Below are positions 55,351 to 63,446 of a stretch of 64,000 nt of DNA, piece after piece. Position numbers and translations under genes: made by a program. How positions within the stretch are numbered: the stretch's first letter is position 1; every line of letters begins with the position of its first letter. The stretch comes from Lachnospiraceae bacterium GAM79 (GTDB taxonomy: Bacteria; Bacillota; Clostridia; Lachnospirales; Lachnospiraceae): contig AP018536.1 in NCBI GenBank assembly GCA_003584705.1, forward strand, positions 2,232,001 to 2,296,000. The letters are read 5' to 3'. The notes beneath the pieces were generated by a model that was given only the letters and a program-made list of their open reading frames with translations, was not told where the DNA came from and did no database searches.

Positions 55351-55817
55351 TTACAAGCCCATCATTTCACGCACGACACGGTCTGCCATCTTGACCGCAC
55401 CGACAAGGATGAGCATATTGAATACCAGTTCCCCGATATAGCTCCACACCATCGTGACCGCAGCCGCATCGGGATTGACCACGGGCGGGGAAGCCGCAAA
55501 CACCGAAAAGATAATGCAGACAAGCACGATGATTGCACCCTCAAGGCACACGGCACAATAACTCTTGATAAAGCTCCTGCCGACATTCTGGCTCGGCTCT
55601 CCCGCAAAGAAGAAAGAGGGACGGGAGCGATTGCGGTATAAAGGTACAGCTTGAAAAACCTGCCGTACACCGACATTATCATAATGAACGACAGCACTGT
55701 GATGAACAGCCCGCCGATGAGCGTCACCGCCCATAGGGGAATGCTTTCAAAAAAGCCGCAGTCCTCCACGGCTGTCACAATCTCTGTCGGCAACACCGTC
55801 TTTTTGCGATTTGACAT
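55351..55817 (-). pseudogene. TrbL/VirB6-like conjugal transfer membrane protein, frameshifted fragment
   Basis: The first frame reads SNRKKTVLPTEIV, LWAVTLIGGLFITVLSFIMIMSVYGRFFKL and TAIAPVPLSS. A single-base deletion near 55618 shifts to FAGEPSQNVGRSFIKSYCAV, PPVVNPDAAAVTMVWSYIG and VGAVKMADRVVREMMG. The combined sequence matches the C-terminal part of TrbL-like proteins of Clostridial conjugative elements. AAAGGAGG precedes the ATG at 55817, but the normal N-terminal region is missing. Confidence 0.75.
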
Positions 55818-55890
55818 AGATGCGTCCTCCTTTCGCATAGTTTTAGCCACTTTGTCAAGGTGGCTATGTAAACAAGTACAAGAGAACGCA

Positions 55891-55933
55891 AAAAACCGCC
55901 TACTCTTAAAATCAATAAGAATAAGCGGCTTTG
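55891..55933 (-). terminator. Terminator-like hairpin
   Basis: ACCGCC-TACTCTT pairs with AAGAATA-AGCGGCT with mismatches; TTTTTT follows on the minus strand. It lies just after the stop at 55943. Confidence 0.6.
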
Positions 55934-55942
55934 TAATTTGCC

Positions 55943-56074
55943 TTAGACATATTCAATTTTCATTCTCTTGGTCGGTGCATTTATGACCTTAAAAATAAGC
56001 TCGTCAACAAAATCCGTATCTTTTCCTGACTTAATATCCTTCATCATCTGATTAAATGAAACTCTTCCCTCCCA
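55943..56074 (-). pseudogene. Unidentified C-terminal gene shard
   Basis: A 43-codon open stretch (EGRVSFNQMMKDIKSGK...FKVINAPTKRMKIEYV, stop at 55943) followed by a terminator. It has no start of its own and continues directly from the alpha-galactosidase shard in a different frame, so it is the tail of a lost gene. I cannot name the family. Confidence 0.5.
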
Positions 56075-56778
56075 TAATATGAATACCGAATTTTAATCCA
56101 AGTTCATGTACATAAGAAGCAGGTGTGTAAATCCGCTTCCGTCTGCTGATGACGGAAATCTGCCGGGACTGGGCTGAAAACATGCCCAGTCAATCTTTCC
56201 ACCTTCACACATCATAAAGAATCCGGTGTCATTATCCAATACTTCAATACCCTTTTGTACATAGTCAGATAATGCCCATTCTCCATCTGCACAATCCATA
56301 TCATAATCCATAGCGTCGGAATCTGACAGATGCTCATCCATCAGAATAACCCTTCCATCTTCAGCCGTAACCGCTTCTGCATCAGCCTGTGTATAGGTAA
56401 CCTTGTATCCTGCTTCCGGTCCGTCCAGTACTGCTCCTCCACGGTCTTCATAGCTATTGCTCGGAAGTGCCTTGACATAATCTTCATCTGCTATTGCTCC
56501 AAGATAGTCAGATGCTGCCTGAAACTGGGGATAGCTCATACCATCACCAATAAACAGAAAACATATTTCGGTGCTTTTGCTGTTTCTTCTTGCGTCTGCG
56601 TTTCTGCAGATACTTCTGTTACGATTGTTTCCTGCTCTGTTGCTGCTGTACTTTCTGTCTGTGCCGGTGACGGTGACTCAGAAGAAGTCTGGTCTGCTGC
56701 AGGTGCTCCGGAGCATGCTGCCATAGACATTGCCATTACAACAGCAAGCATACCCTTCATCATGCTCTTAATTCTCAT
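56062..56778 (-). pseudogene. Lipoprotein alkaline phosphatase, frameshifted and fused to a GH27 shard
   Basis: From the ATG at 56778 (GAGAGGAGAAACG upstream) a lipoprotein signal reads MLAVVMAMSMAACSG, then a Thr/Glu linker and KAPKYVF. A one-base loss near 56548 breaks the frame; the next frame continues GDGMSYPQFQAASDYLGAI through DGRVILMDEHLSDSD to FFMMCEGGKIDWAC, an alkaline phosphatase core. It then jumps at about 56155 into RFPSSADGSGF and, in a further frame, YVHELGLKFGIHIM, which is GH27 alpha-galactosidase sequence. The phosphatase C-terminus is missing. Confidence 0.8.
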
Positions 56779-56907
56779 AATCGTTTCTCCTCTCTGAAAC
56801 ATGTTTTGTTTTTCCTCTGCTTCACTATACAATACCGTTGTAAAAACCAATGTCCAAAGTAGGAAAAATTGAGTAAATTCCGACACTTATTTTATGCAGT
56901 TCTATCT

Positions 56908-58404
56908 TTATGAGATTTCATCAACATCATAATACTTAAAATCCCGGAAGCAGGCACTTCCTCCTGTTTCCTCTGCCGCATAGCAGAACAGACCAAACCG
57001 GCAACCAGTAAAATGATCCAGTTTGAAGTACAGCTTATGCACGGTTCCGATGGGTAGCCAGTCTCCCTTATTTACCCGATAATAGCAGCGTGCTTCATCC
57101 TTCATGTTACAGAAATCTGCTTCAAGACGAAAATCCATCTGGTGTGATTCAACAACAGTTCCTTCCGTCATATCCAATATACCATCTTCTTTTTTATCCA
57201 GCATAAGGACTTCATATTTTCCATGATGTTTTGTAATGCCAACTGCAGCATAACAGCTCTGCAACGCACACAAACCTGCGATATCTCCCTCTTTCAATGC
57301 AGAAGCATCAACAGTAACCTCAGCTGCGCAGGACGGATAACTCATCCTTTGCGTAAGCGTATTTACTGCCTGTGTAAGCTCTGTACAAACTTCCCGTGTT
57401 GTAATTGTATAGGTTCCCTGCAATGCATCCAGATGATAGTACCGTGGATCTGGATCATGATTAAACTGCCAGCGCGGAAGTAGCCCATTACAGAAATCAT
57501 CACTTCCCACTAATGGCTGATAAATATATCCTGGTCTGGTACTGTGAACCTCTATTTCTTCCGGCACATGTCCGTTCTGTCCAAAAAACGGAAAATGATC
57601 CTTCCAGGTAACCGGAAGCAGAATAGGAATCCGCCCAACTGCTCCGGAATCCTGAAACAGCATTGCATACCACTTTCCATCCGGCGTATCCACTATTCCT
57701 CCCTGTGCCACGCCCTGTCCACAATATCCACGATCATCACAAAGTACATCTCCACCCGTGAATTCTCCTTCCAGAGAATCACTGTAAAAGCATGCTTCCG
57801 TCCGCATCCAGCGGTCTCTCAGGGAATGAATCAGAAAAATATAATAATAGCCGTTTATTTTTTGAATATGAGAACCCTCATAGCCTAGCTCCGGGTTCTT
57901 ATGATCACTGACTAAAAGACGATGTAATCCGTCCTTCTTTGGTGCAGTCAAATCTTCATTCAATTCTGTAATCCAGATTTCATCATTTCCATATACAATA
58001 TAGTTTCTGCCATCCTCATCAAATAATAAAGAGCCGTCATGATAAAAGCCTTCTATCAGCTGCTTTTTCCATGGACCATCTATTTTTTCCGAAGTATACA
58101 AATAAGTCTTACGGGTATCATTTGCCACAAAGCAGATACAAAATCGGCCTTCATGATAGCGCAGGGAAGCTGCCCACATGCCCTGTCCGTAAATATTCTG
58201 ACCGCTTTTCAGTTGCTGCGCATCCGTATGATCCAGCGTCTCATAGACATAAGTCACATGCTCCCAGTGCACCAGATCAAAAGACTGCAGAATCTCACAG
58301 CCCGGCATAAAGTGCATGGTTGTGGATACCATATAATAGGTGTCTTCTACGCGGATCACGTCCGGATCTGGATAATCCAATCTTGTTATAGGATTTACAT
58401 TCAT
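56908..58404 (-). CDS. Glycoside hydrolase family 43 (beta-xylosidase / arabinofuranosidase-like)
   Basis: 498 residues. The five-bladed propeller starts with NPITRLDYPDPDVIRVEDTYYM (catalytic base Asp), then YHDGSLLFDEDGRNYIVYGND (pKa-modulating Asp) and PELGYEGSHIQKI (acid Glu). Residues 310-498 are a beta-sandwich of the GH43 C2 type. There is no signal peptide, so it probably acts inside on imported xylo- or arabino-oligosaccharides. It appears intact. Confidence 0.9.
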   Translation of the reverse strand: MNVNPITRLDYPDPDVIRVEDTYYMVSTTMHFMPGCEILQSFDLVHWEHVTYVYETLDHTDAQQLKSGQNIYGQGMWAASLRYHEGRFCICFVANDTRKTYLYTSEKIDGPWKKQLIEGFYHDGSLLFDEDGRNYIVYGNDEIWITELNEDLTAPKKDGLHRLLVSDHKNPELGYEGSHIQKINGYYYIFLIHSLRDRWMRTEACFYSDSLEGEFTGGDVLCDDRGYCGQGVAQGGIVDTPDGKWYAMLFQDSGAVGRIPILLPVTWKDHFPFFGQNGHVPEEIEVHSTRPGYIYQPLVGSDDFCNGLLPRWQFNHDPDPRYYHLDALQGTYTITTREVCTELTQAVNTLTQRMSYPSCAAEVTVDASALKEGDIAGLCALQSCYAAVGITKHHGKYEVLMLDKKEDGILDMTEGTVVESHQMDFRLEADFCNMKDEARCYYRVNKGDWLPIGTVHKLYFKLDHFTGCRFGLFCYAAEETGGSACFRDFKYYDVDEIS

Positions 58405-58640
58405 TGTTTATTCCTTTCTGTTTTATCTCCATATTCTTTCTTTGTTCTATTCTATTTTTACTATTTTATCTTTGTTTCTTATCCGTCTGCCTTTTCAACT
58501 CTTCTCTGCCCCATTTCACTATTGCTAATATCACAATCTCACAGTAAAATATAATAATCGAAAACGATCCTGCACCATGTTATTCATCAGAAATTTCCGG
58601 TTTGCACAGATTTACCGGGAATAAACAGAAGGAGACCAGC
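58405..58640. other. Intergenic region upstream of GH43
   Basis: About 235 bp, AT-rich, between divergent GH43 and the DUF1003 fragment. It should hold the GH43 promoter. No clear operator was seen. Confidence 0.4.
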
Positions 58641-58973
58641 ATGAAGGAAAACCGCAAACTATTAAAAGAAGTGCTTAAAGAAATTCGCCATGATATGACC
58701 AATGAGGAGGTCCTGAATCTGCTTGCCGTCAAAGCCTTTGATCCATTCCCTTTTATCCTGCTTAATCTCGTGCTGTCCTGTGTAGCTGCGATTCAGGCAC
58801 CTCTTATCATGATGAGTCAGAACCGGCAAGAAGAAAAAGATCGCCAACGTGCTGAAAATGACTATAAGGTTAATCTCAAAACTGAAATCATGATTGAAGA
58901 TCTCTATACATTAACAGTAGTATGCTTTTTAGTTGTACGTAAAATGATATGCCCTAGCACCATGACTCTTTAA
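58641..58973 (+). pseudogene. DUF1003 protein, C-terminally truncated
   Basis: An ATG with GGAGA upstream opens KENRKLLKEVLKEIRHDM, then FDPFPFILLNLVLSCVAAIQAPLIMMSQNRQEEKDR and NDYKVNLKTEIMIEDL. This is the DUF1003 membrane family. Homology ends near 58905; the usual coiled-coil tail is missing and the frame runs on antisense through the 3' end of the convergent GH27 gene. A large part of the usual N-terminus is also absent. Confidence 0.75.
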
Positions 58974-60194
58974 TGACACACTAAGGCTCTTTGGCTCTTC
59001 CACGTGCTCTCCGCTCCAAAGCTCCGTTCCATTTACTCCATCATAAATCTCCAGATCGGCAAGCGGTATGGATATGTCACTGTCTTTATCACCCAGATTA
59101 AATACCGCGACATAATATCCACCCTTTGTATCTGCTGCAATCCACAATGCATGCTCTATACCATCGATTTCACGTCTCCACACCTGATGCGAATGCCGTG
59201 CATTTGCATGCATGGCAAGTATTTCAGAATTGGTTACCAGATTCATAGTGAATTCGTCAAACCCTGTCAGCTCTCCTCCCAGCATCAAAGGAGAACGCAT
59301 GATACTCCAGAGTGTCAGCATGGTGATCTGCTCATCCTGTGTGAAATTCGTCCAGTTATTCACATCATATACCTGCCGTATCGGTCCGACCGGAAGCATA
59401 TCGGCATCCGGCCAGTGCCCTGCACCTGCATGGGTGCACCATTTTTCTGCTCTTGAAAACATATCATATAACAGTTCCCACTTATCCCAGAAATCATCGG
59501 TGATTCTCCACATATTGGAAATCTGCTTATAAAGCTCTGCCTTTTCTAAAAGAGCAGGTCCCGGCGACAGACTTAAAACCATGGGTCTTCCGCAACCATG
59601 CAATGCTTTGCTCAGCATAATCAGTTCGGATTCCTCATGTGGCAGTTCCCGTGCAATATCATCACATTTAATAAAATCCACACCCCAGGAAGCATATAAT
59701 TCAAAAATACTGTTATAGTATTCCCGTGCCCCGTCTTTCTCAGGATCTACACCATACATATCCGTATTCCAGGCACAGATACTGTTTGTTTTGGCAATTT
59801 CCCGGGCATGTCTGTCACTGTTCATGATTTTCGTGTTCTGATGTACAGCCTGTCGTGGAATCCCTCTCATAATATGAATGCCGAACTTCAATCCAAGAGA
59901 ATGGACATATTCTGCCAATGGTCCAAAGCCCGCACCGTTTGCTGCGGAAGGAAAACGATTTACTGCGGGAAGCAGTCTTCCATACTCATCCATTACTACA
60001 TCCGCAAAAGGATGATACTCATTGGTTGCAGCATAAGGCTCATACCATTGGATATCCACCACAATATATTCCCAACCGTACTCCTTCAGATGCTCAGCCA
60101 TAAATTCAGCGTTCCGTCGTACGATATCTTCTGTAACAGCCGCTCCATAACAATCCCAGCTGTTCCATCCCATAGGTGCTGTTTTCATCTTCAT
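58929..60194 (-). CDS. Glycoside hydrolase family 27 (alpha-galactosidase)
   Basis: 421 residues: APMGWNSWDCYG at the start, VVDIQWYEP, LGLKFGIHIMRGIPRQAV, FIKCDDIARE (nucleophile Asp) and WRITDDFWD (acid/base Asp), with a C-terminal beta domain (GYYVAVFNLGD). It releases alpha-galactose. There is no signal peptide. It lies just after an AraD C-terminal shard, so its original operon has been rearranged. GAGGG precedes the ATG. Confidence 0.93.
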   Translation of the reverse strand: MKMKTAPMGWNSWDCYGAAVTEDIVRRNAEFMAEHLKEYGWEYIVVDIQWYEPYAATNEYHPFADVVMDEYGRLLPAVNRFPSAANGAGFGPLAEYVHSLGLKFGIHIMRGIPRQAVHQNTKIMNSDRHAREIAKTNSICAWNTDMYGVDPEKDGAREYYNSIFELYASWGVDFIKCDDIARELPHEESELIMLSKALHGCGRPMVLSLSPGPALLEKAELYKQISNMWRITDDFWDKWELLYDMFSRAEKWCTHAGAGHWPDADMLPVGPIRQVYDVNNWTNFTQDEQITMLTLWSIMRSPLMLGGELTGFDEFTMNLVTNSEILAMHANARHSHQVWRREIDGIEHALWIAADTKGGYYVAVFNLGDKDSDISIPLADLEIYDGVNGTELWSGEHVEEPKSLSVSLKSHGARAYHFTYN

Positions 60195-60220
60195 CTGTTT
60201 TATACCCTCTCGATATCCTG

Positions 60221-60380
60221 TTAATTCTGTCCGTAATATGCATCTGCACCATGCTTACGGAAATAATGCTTATCCTGTAATTCCTGCGGGGCAGGTGCTA
60301 CCTGCGGATGAATCAGCTCCAGCATGACCGACTTTCCGCAGCGGCGGATACCGGTCATAACCTTGATCAGCTCCGTTCCA
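60221..60380 (-). pseudogene. Chimera of an ATPase Walker A segment and the AraD C-terminus
   Basis: One frame reads TELIKVMTGIRRCGKSVMLELI, the N-terminal P-loop of DUF4143-type AAA ATPases, and then with no break APAPQELQDKHYFRKHGADAYYGQN and a stop at 60221, the C-terminal end of L-ribulose-5-phosphate 4-epimerase. Both parents are truncated. The joint is at about 60300. Confidence 0.7.
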
Positions 60381-60603
60381 CTTCGGTCCGCACTGAGCAA
60401 AGGTCCACCGGACCTTTAGCGCCCTTGGAAAGCAAGACAACCGTCTCGACATTTGACTGTAGGGTAATTTAGATACATTTTCCAAAGTCATTATCGTACT
60501 TTGGAAGTAAAAACTATTTCACTCACCGCTGACAAAGCTGCAAAAATGAGTATGCCACACTCTTTTCTCCCTACATAGAAAATAACTGCATATTTTATGT
60601 AAC
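60381..60603. other. Gene-free stretch with inverted repeats
   Basis: About 220 bp without a recognisable gene. It holds a perfect AAAGGTCC-ACC-GGACCTTT inverted repeat (60399-60417) and a CCAAAGT/ACTTTGG hairpin (about 60482-60504). It lies between the ATPase/AraD chimera and the RnlB gene and may be a recombination joint. Confidence 0.45.
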
Positions 60604-60642
60604 AAAGAAGCCTTTGAAACATACAACCTCAAAGACTTCTTT
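60604..60642 (-). terminator. Terminator of the rnlAB-like operon
   Basis: AAAGAAG-CCTTTGA pairs with TCAAAG-CTTCTTT around an 11-nt loop, with one bulge. It directly follows the antitoxin gene. Confidence 0.8.
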
Positions 60643-60650
60643 AATAAATC

Positions 60651-61007
60651 TTAAACCATTCCGGATTTTAATAAATACTTCAAGGAACTCGGTATTACGC
60701 TTTTCCTTACTATATCTTCATTATCTGAGAAAAATTGACTACTAACTTTTTTAATTACGTCATCAATGCACTCCACTATTGCACAAGATTGCAACTGACT
60801 CTTTCCTGCTTCATACTCGCACTTAATGTACCTATTTCTGTCCACTCCATTAATAAGAGTTAAATCAAAAAGTAAATTGGCTTTCTGCACTTGTATTTCA
60901 TTCCCTATTTCCTCAAAAGAGTTCAACGGATTCTCATACGATGTCGCAATAATAAGGAAATCATACGGTTCATTATTCAGTTTTAAAATTTCAAAATTAT
61001 TCTTCAT
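60651..61007 (-). CDS. rnlB: RnlB-like antitoxin
   Basis: 118 residues. IATSYENPLNSFEEIGNE followed by ANLLFDLTLINGVDRNRYIKCEY matches the order and spacing I remember for E. coli RnlB (ATGFENPLSS..., ILFDLLCANG...NRFV). RnlB inhibits the RnlA RNase until phage infection removes it. AAAGGAGG precedes the ATG; the gene starts 22 bp after the toxin stop and ends at a terminator. Length matches. Recognition is from memory of one family member, not a search. Confidence 0.82.
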   Translation of the reverse strand: MKNNFEILKLNNEPYDFLIIATSYENPLNSFEEIGNEIQVQKANLLFDLTLINGVDRNRYIKCEYEAGKSQLQSCAIVECIDDVIKKVSSQFFSDNEDIVRKSVIPSSLKYLLKSGMV

Positions 61008-61029
61008 AACGAACCTCCTTTACCAGTCA

Positions 61030-62721
61030 CTACTTATTTATATTCACATATGAAGTTTCAATTAAATTAATTACAGTGTTGATGATTTCATCCGCTTCAT
61101 GTTTGTCTTCTATTAATTTTGTTCCTATTAATATCTGTTCGGCATGAAAACGTACATGTCTATTACTTTTTAAATATGCAAACAATTTTTCCAATTCATT
61201 TTGATAAGTAACATCGTTAATCTTTTTAGCAACAGAAGGGCATAAACTTGTATTATTAAATATCTTATAAAAAGTATGACCAACGGTAACACCCTTTAAA
61301 CCAAACAAGTATTTGATATATCCCTCCAACGCTCTAAGCGCAGGAAAAGTATAACACGAATAGTCCTCTAACTCAATATTAACTTTCCGTAATGATATTG
61401 AAGGAGACAGTAATTTCAAAATCATTTCATCTATATTTCCGTATGCCCTGGGCATAAGTACTTCCATATCATTTCGCACTTCACTTGTCTTTACACTCAC
61501 ATTATGGAATGTGTTAATACTATCTACAATATCATCTACAGATATATCATTGCAATAAGACAAAAATGAAATTGCCTCACCATATAAATATGCTGGTTTT
61601 CCTTGTAAGGTTAACGTTCCAGTTTTATAGATATTTACTGTTAATTTATCTCCGATTTTACTTGTAAAAACATAAGAATCATGGGCAGGAACAGTTTCCA
61701 CACTAGTCTCTTCCGTAGCTACACCTTCTAATGACTTCAAATAGTCAACAATTTTTTCAGACCACTCTTTTGGCAATTTCTTGATGGAATAGGTTTTTCC
61801 TTGAGCATCCCCAGAAAATGTACATTTTTCTTCAATCAACGCTTTCACCACAGAAGAAATTTCAGGATTATTCCCTGTAGGCGTAATTGTTGTGGAACCG
61901 TTGCTATTAAAATACAAATTTAACATTGCTGTATTTCCATCAGCGGTCAATACACAGCGTTGTGCTGTTCCTACTGTTGTAAGTTCACTTGCAGTAAAAT
62001 TATCCCATTGTGTAGCACCTACTTCTCTAATCAAATCTACAATTTCATCTCTATTTACATAAACCCCTTTATTCTTAGCCAAGTGTTTATCCTCCGTAAT
62101 CACACTAGTGTCTTCTGCAATTTCTATTCCAAGTGCATTTTTAGCTAATCTATCTGCAAGATCATTATATTTATCTCCTGAGTGCCCCTTTACCTTGACA
62201 AACTTTATACATACTTTAGAACTGGCTTTTTTGCAAAAATCTGCATACGCCATTGTTCCTGCTTTTTTTGCTTTCCACTCTCCAGTACACCATCTTGCAA
62301 TTCCCTCATAATCATGGTATATGGTAACCCCTGGGATGTCATGATCCAAGCAATACTGAATTGCTGCTTCGGCTCCCTTGATTTCTCCAGCAACATTATT
62401 CATCTCTGACAAATCTGATTCAGAAAATTTTTCAGAAAAATGCACTTCTTGCCCATCAATAAAAAGTACCATCCCATAGGAAAAGGAATTGGTCAATATG
62501 TCATAACTTCCATCAACATATGCAATAGCTGGGGTCATTTCTGGACATTTGGATTTAACTTCTGTTTCCGTATTTTTTAGAAATACCATAGCTTCTTCCT
62601 GTGTAGAAAATCCCCTATATATCGCTCCAGAAAATCCACTAATCTGGCTTTGACACTCTGCCCATGTTTCATATATTCCAGGCTTTTTTCCAACTTTTAC
62701 CGCATAAAACTTCTTCGCCAT
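61030..62721 (-). CDS. rnlA: Viroplasmin-RNase HI-RnlA fusion: HEPN RNase toxin
   Basis: 563 residues. 1-50: viroplasmin domain (KKFYAVKVGKKPGIYETW). 64-198: RNase HI with D70 (VDGSY), E113, D137 (HDYEG), H180 (KGHSG) and D190 all present. About 215-563: RnlA-like, with NLYFNSNGSTTI, TLTLQGKPAYLYG, E466 in LRALEGYIK, and R521-H526 in RHVRFH, the RX4H motif of HEPN RNases that matches RnlA's RHSLFH. The RnlA part is about 350 residues, full length. RnlA degrades mRNA during phage infection. The ATG at 62721 follows AAGGAG; RnlB follows. Confidence 0.88.
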   Translation of the reverse strand: MAKKFYAVKVGKKPGIYETWAECQSQISGFSGAIYRGFSTQEEAMVFLKNTETEVKSKCPEMTPAIAYVDGSYDILTNSFSYGMVLFIDGQEVHFSEKFSESDLSEMNNVAGEIKGAEAAIQYCLDHDIPGVTIYHDYEGIARWCTGEWKAKKAGTMAYADFCKKASSKVCIKFVKVKGHSGDKYNDLADRLAKNALGIEIAEDTSVITEDKHLAKNKGVYVNRDEIVDLIREVGATQWDNFTASELTTVGTAQRCVLTADGNTAMLNLYFNSNGSTTITPTGNNPEISSVVKALIEEKCTFSGDAQGKTYSIKKLPKEWSEKIVDYLKSLEGVATEETSVETVPAHDSYVFTSKIGDKLTVNIYKTGTLTLQGKPAYLYGEAISFLSYCNDISVDDIVDSINTFHNVSVKTSEVRNDMEVLMPRAYGNIDEMILKLLSPSISLRKVNIELEDYSCYTFPALRALEGYIKYLFGLKGVTVGHTFYKIFNNTSLCPSVAKKINDVTYQNELEKLFAYLKSNRHVRFHAEQILIGTKLIEDKHEADEIINTVINLIETSYVNINK

Positions 62722-62813
62722 TTGCATCTCCTTGTTTGGAATTCTGTAATATATCATATATTTATAGGTATGTCAATTACTTTTATGATTTTCATTATTT
62801 TCATTTTATGATT

Positions 62814-63161
62814 TTATAGCATTCCGCTATTATCATTCAACGAATATATATGCCCTTTTGACTTCAACCATTCAATTTCGCTTTTCAAATTGTCTAATTT
62901 CTGATTATAACATTCTTTATCATACTCAGAAATTAGTCTTTCTATTTCCTCTAAAATCCCATCAGCCTTTTGTGAATTACTTCCATAAACACTACAAAGC
63001 ATATCATGTTCAGCTAATTTACAGCATATATTGTCGTACATTTTTTTCTCTTCTTGCTCAACAGTTTTTAATTGAATTTCCTTTTGTGTTAAGAGATTAT
63101 TATATTGTTCATTAATTCCATTAGAAAATCTTTTATAATCTTGTATATTTATATCAGACAT
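62814..63161 (-). CDS. Small coiled-coil protein of unknown function
   Basis: 115 residues, mostly helical and charged (YNNLLTQKEIQLKTVEQEEKK; ILEEIERLISEYDKECYNQK), with several cysteines. An AGGAGGACGC site precedes the ATG. It lies 92 bp before the RnlA-fusion gene in AT-rich DNA. No family recognised. It could be part of the defence locus or independent. Confidence 0.6.
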   Translation of the reverse strand: MSDINIQDYKRFSNGINEQYNNLLTQKEIQLKTVEQEEKKMYDNICCKLAEHDMLCSVYGSNSQKADGILEEIERLISEYDKECYNQKLDNLKSEIEWLKSKGHIYSLNDNSGML

Positions 63162-63296
63162 TTTATGCGTCCTCCTTTTATCACTTTCTCATTAGTAGCT
63201 AGTACTCTATAAGTTTTGTTTTCATCTGTCTCTAAGAATTCGACATGCATCTTCATTCAGCAGTATGAATCCACTCTCTTCCATACCATCTGTTCA

Positions 63297-63446
63297 TCTA
63301 TCAAAATAGGAAATTATCGCTTCGCTACCTCTTTCTTTTTCCAACGTCTTCAAGTTTCTTTCTGCAGTTCTCATATAAATAATACTCTTTCCTTTAATTT
63401 CAATTTTATTATAGCCATCTTTAGCATAAAAGTACAGATCATTCAT
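63297..63446 (-). CDS. Short ORF overlapping the helicase end
   Basis: 49 codons starting MNDLYFYAKDGYNKIEIKGK, with GGAGGTAAAGGAG upstream; the ATG overlaps the helicase stop by 8 bp. After the TGA at 63297 the same frame stays open (TDGMEESGFILLNEDACRIL) to 63228, so it may be the 5' part of a longer gene broken by a nonsense change. No family recognised. Confidence 0.5.

Noticed and set aside
53087..56074. Intact conjugative element or prophage
   Set aside because: Only fragments of PrgI and TrbL occur; no integrase, relaxase, VirB4 or VirD4 gene and no clear att repeats are present.
63228..63446. Selenoprotein with in-frame UGA
   Set aside because: No SECIS-like hairpin or redox motif is visible around the TGA; a nonsense mutation is simpler.
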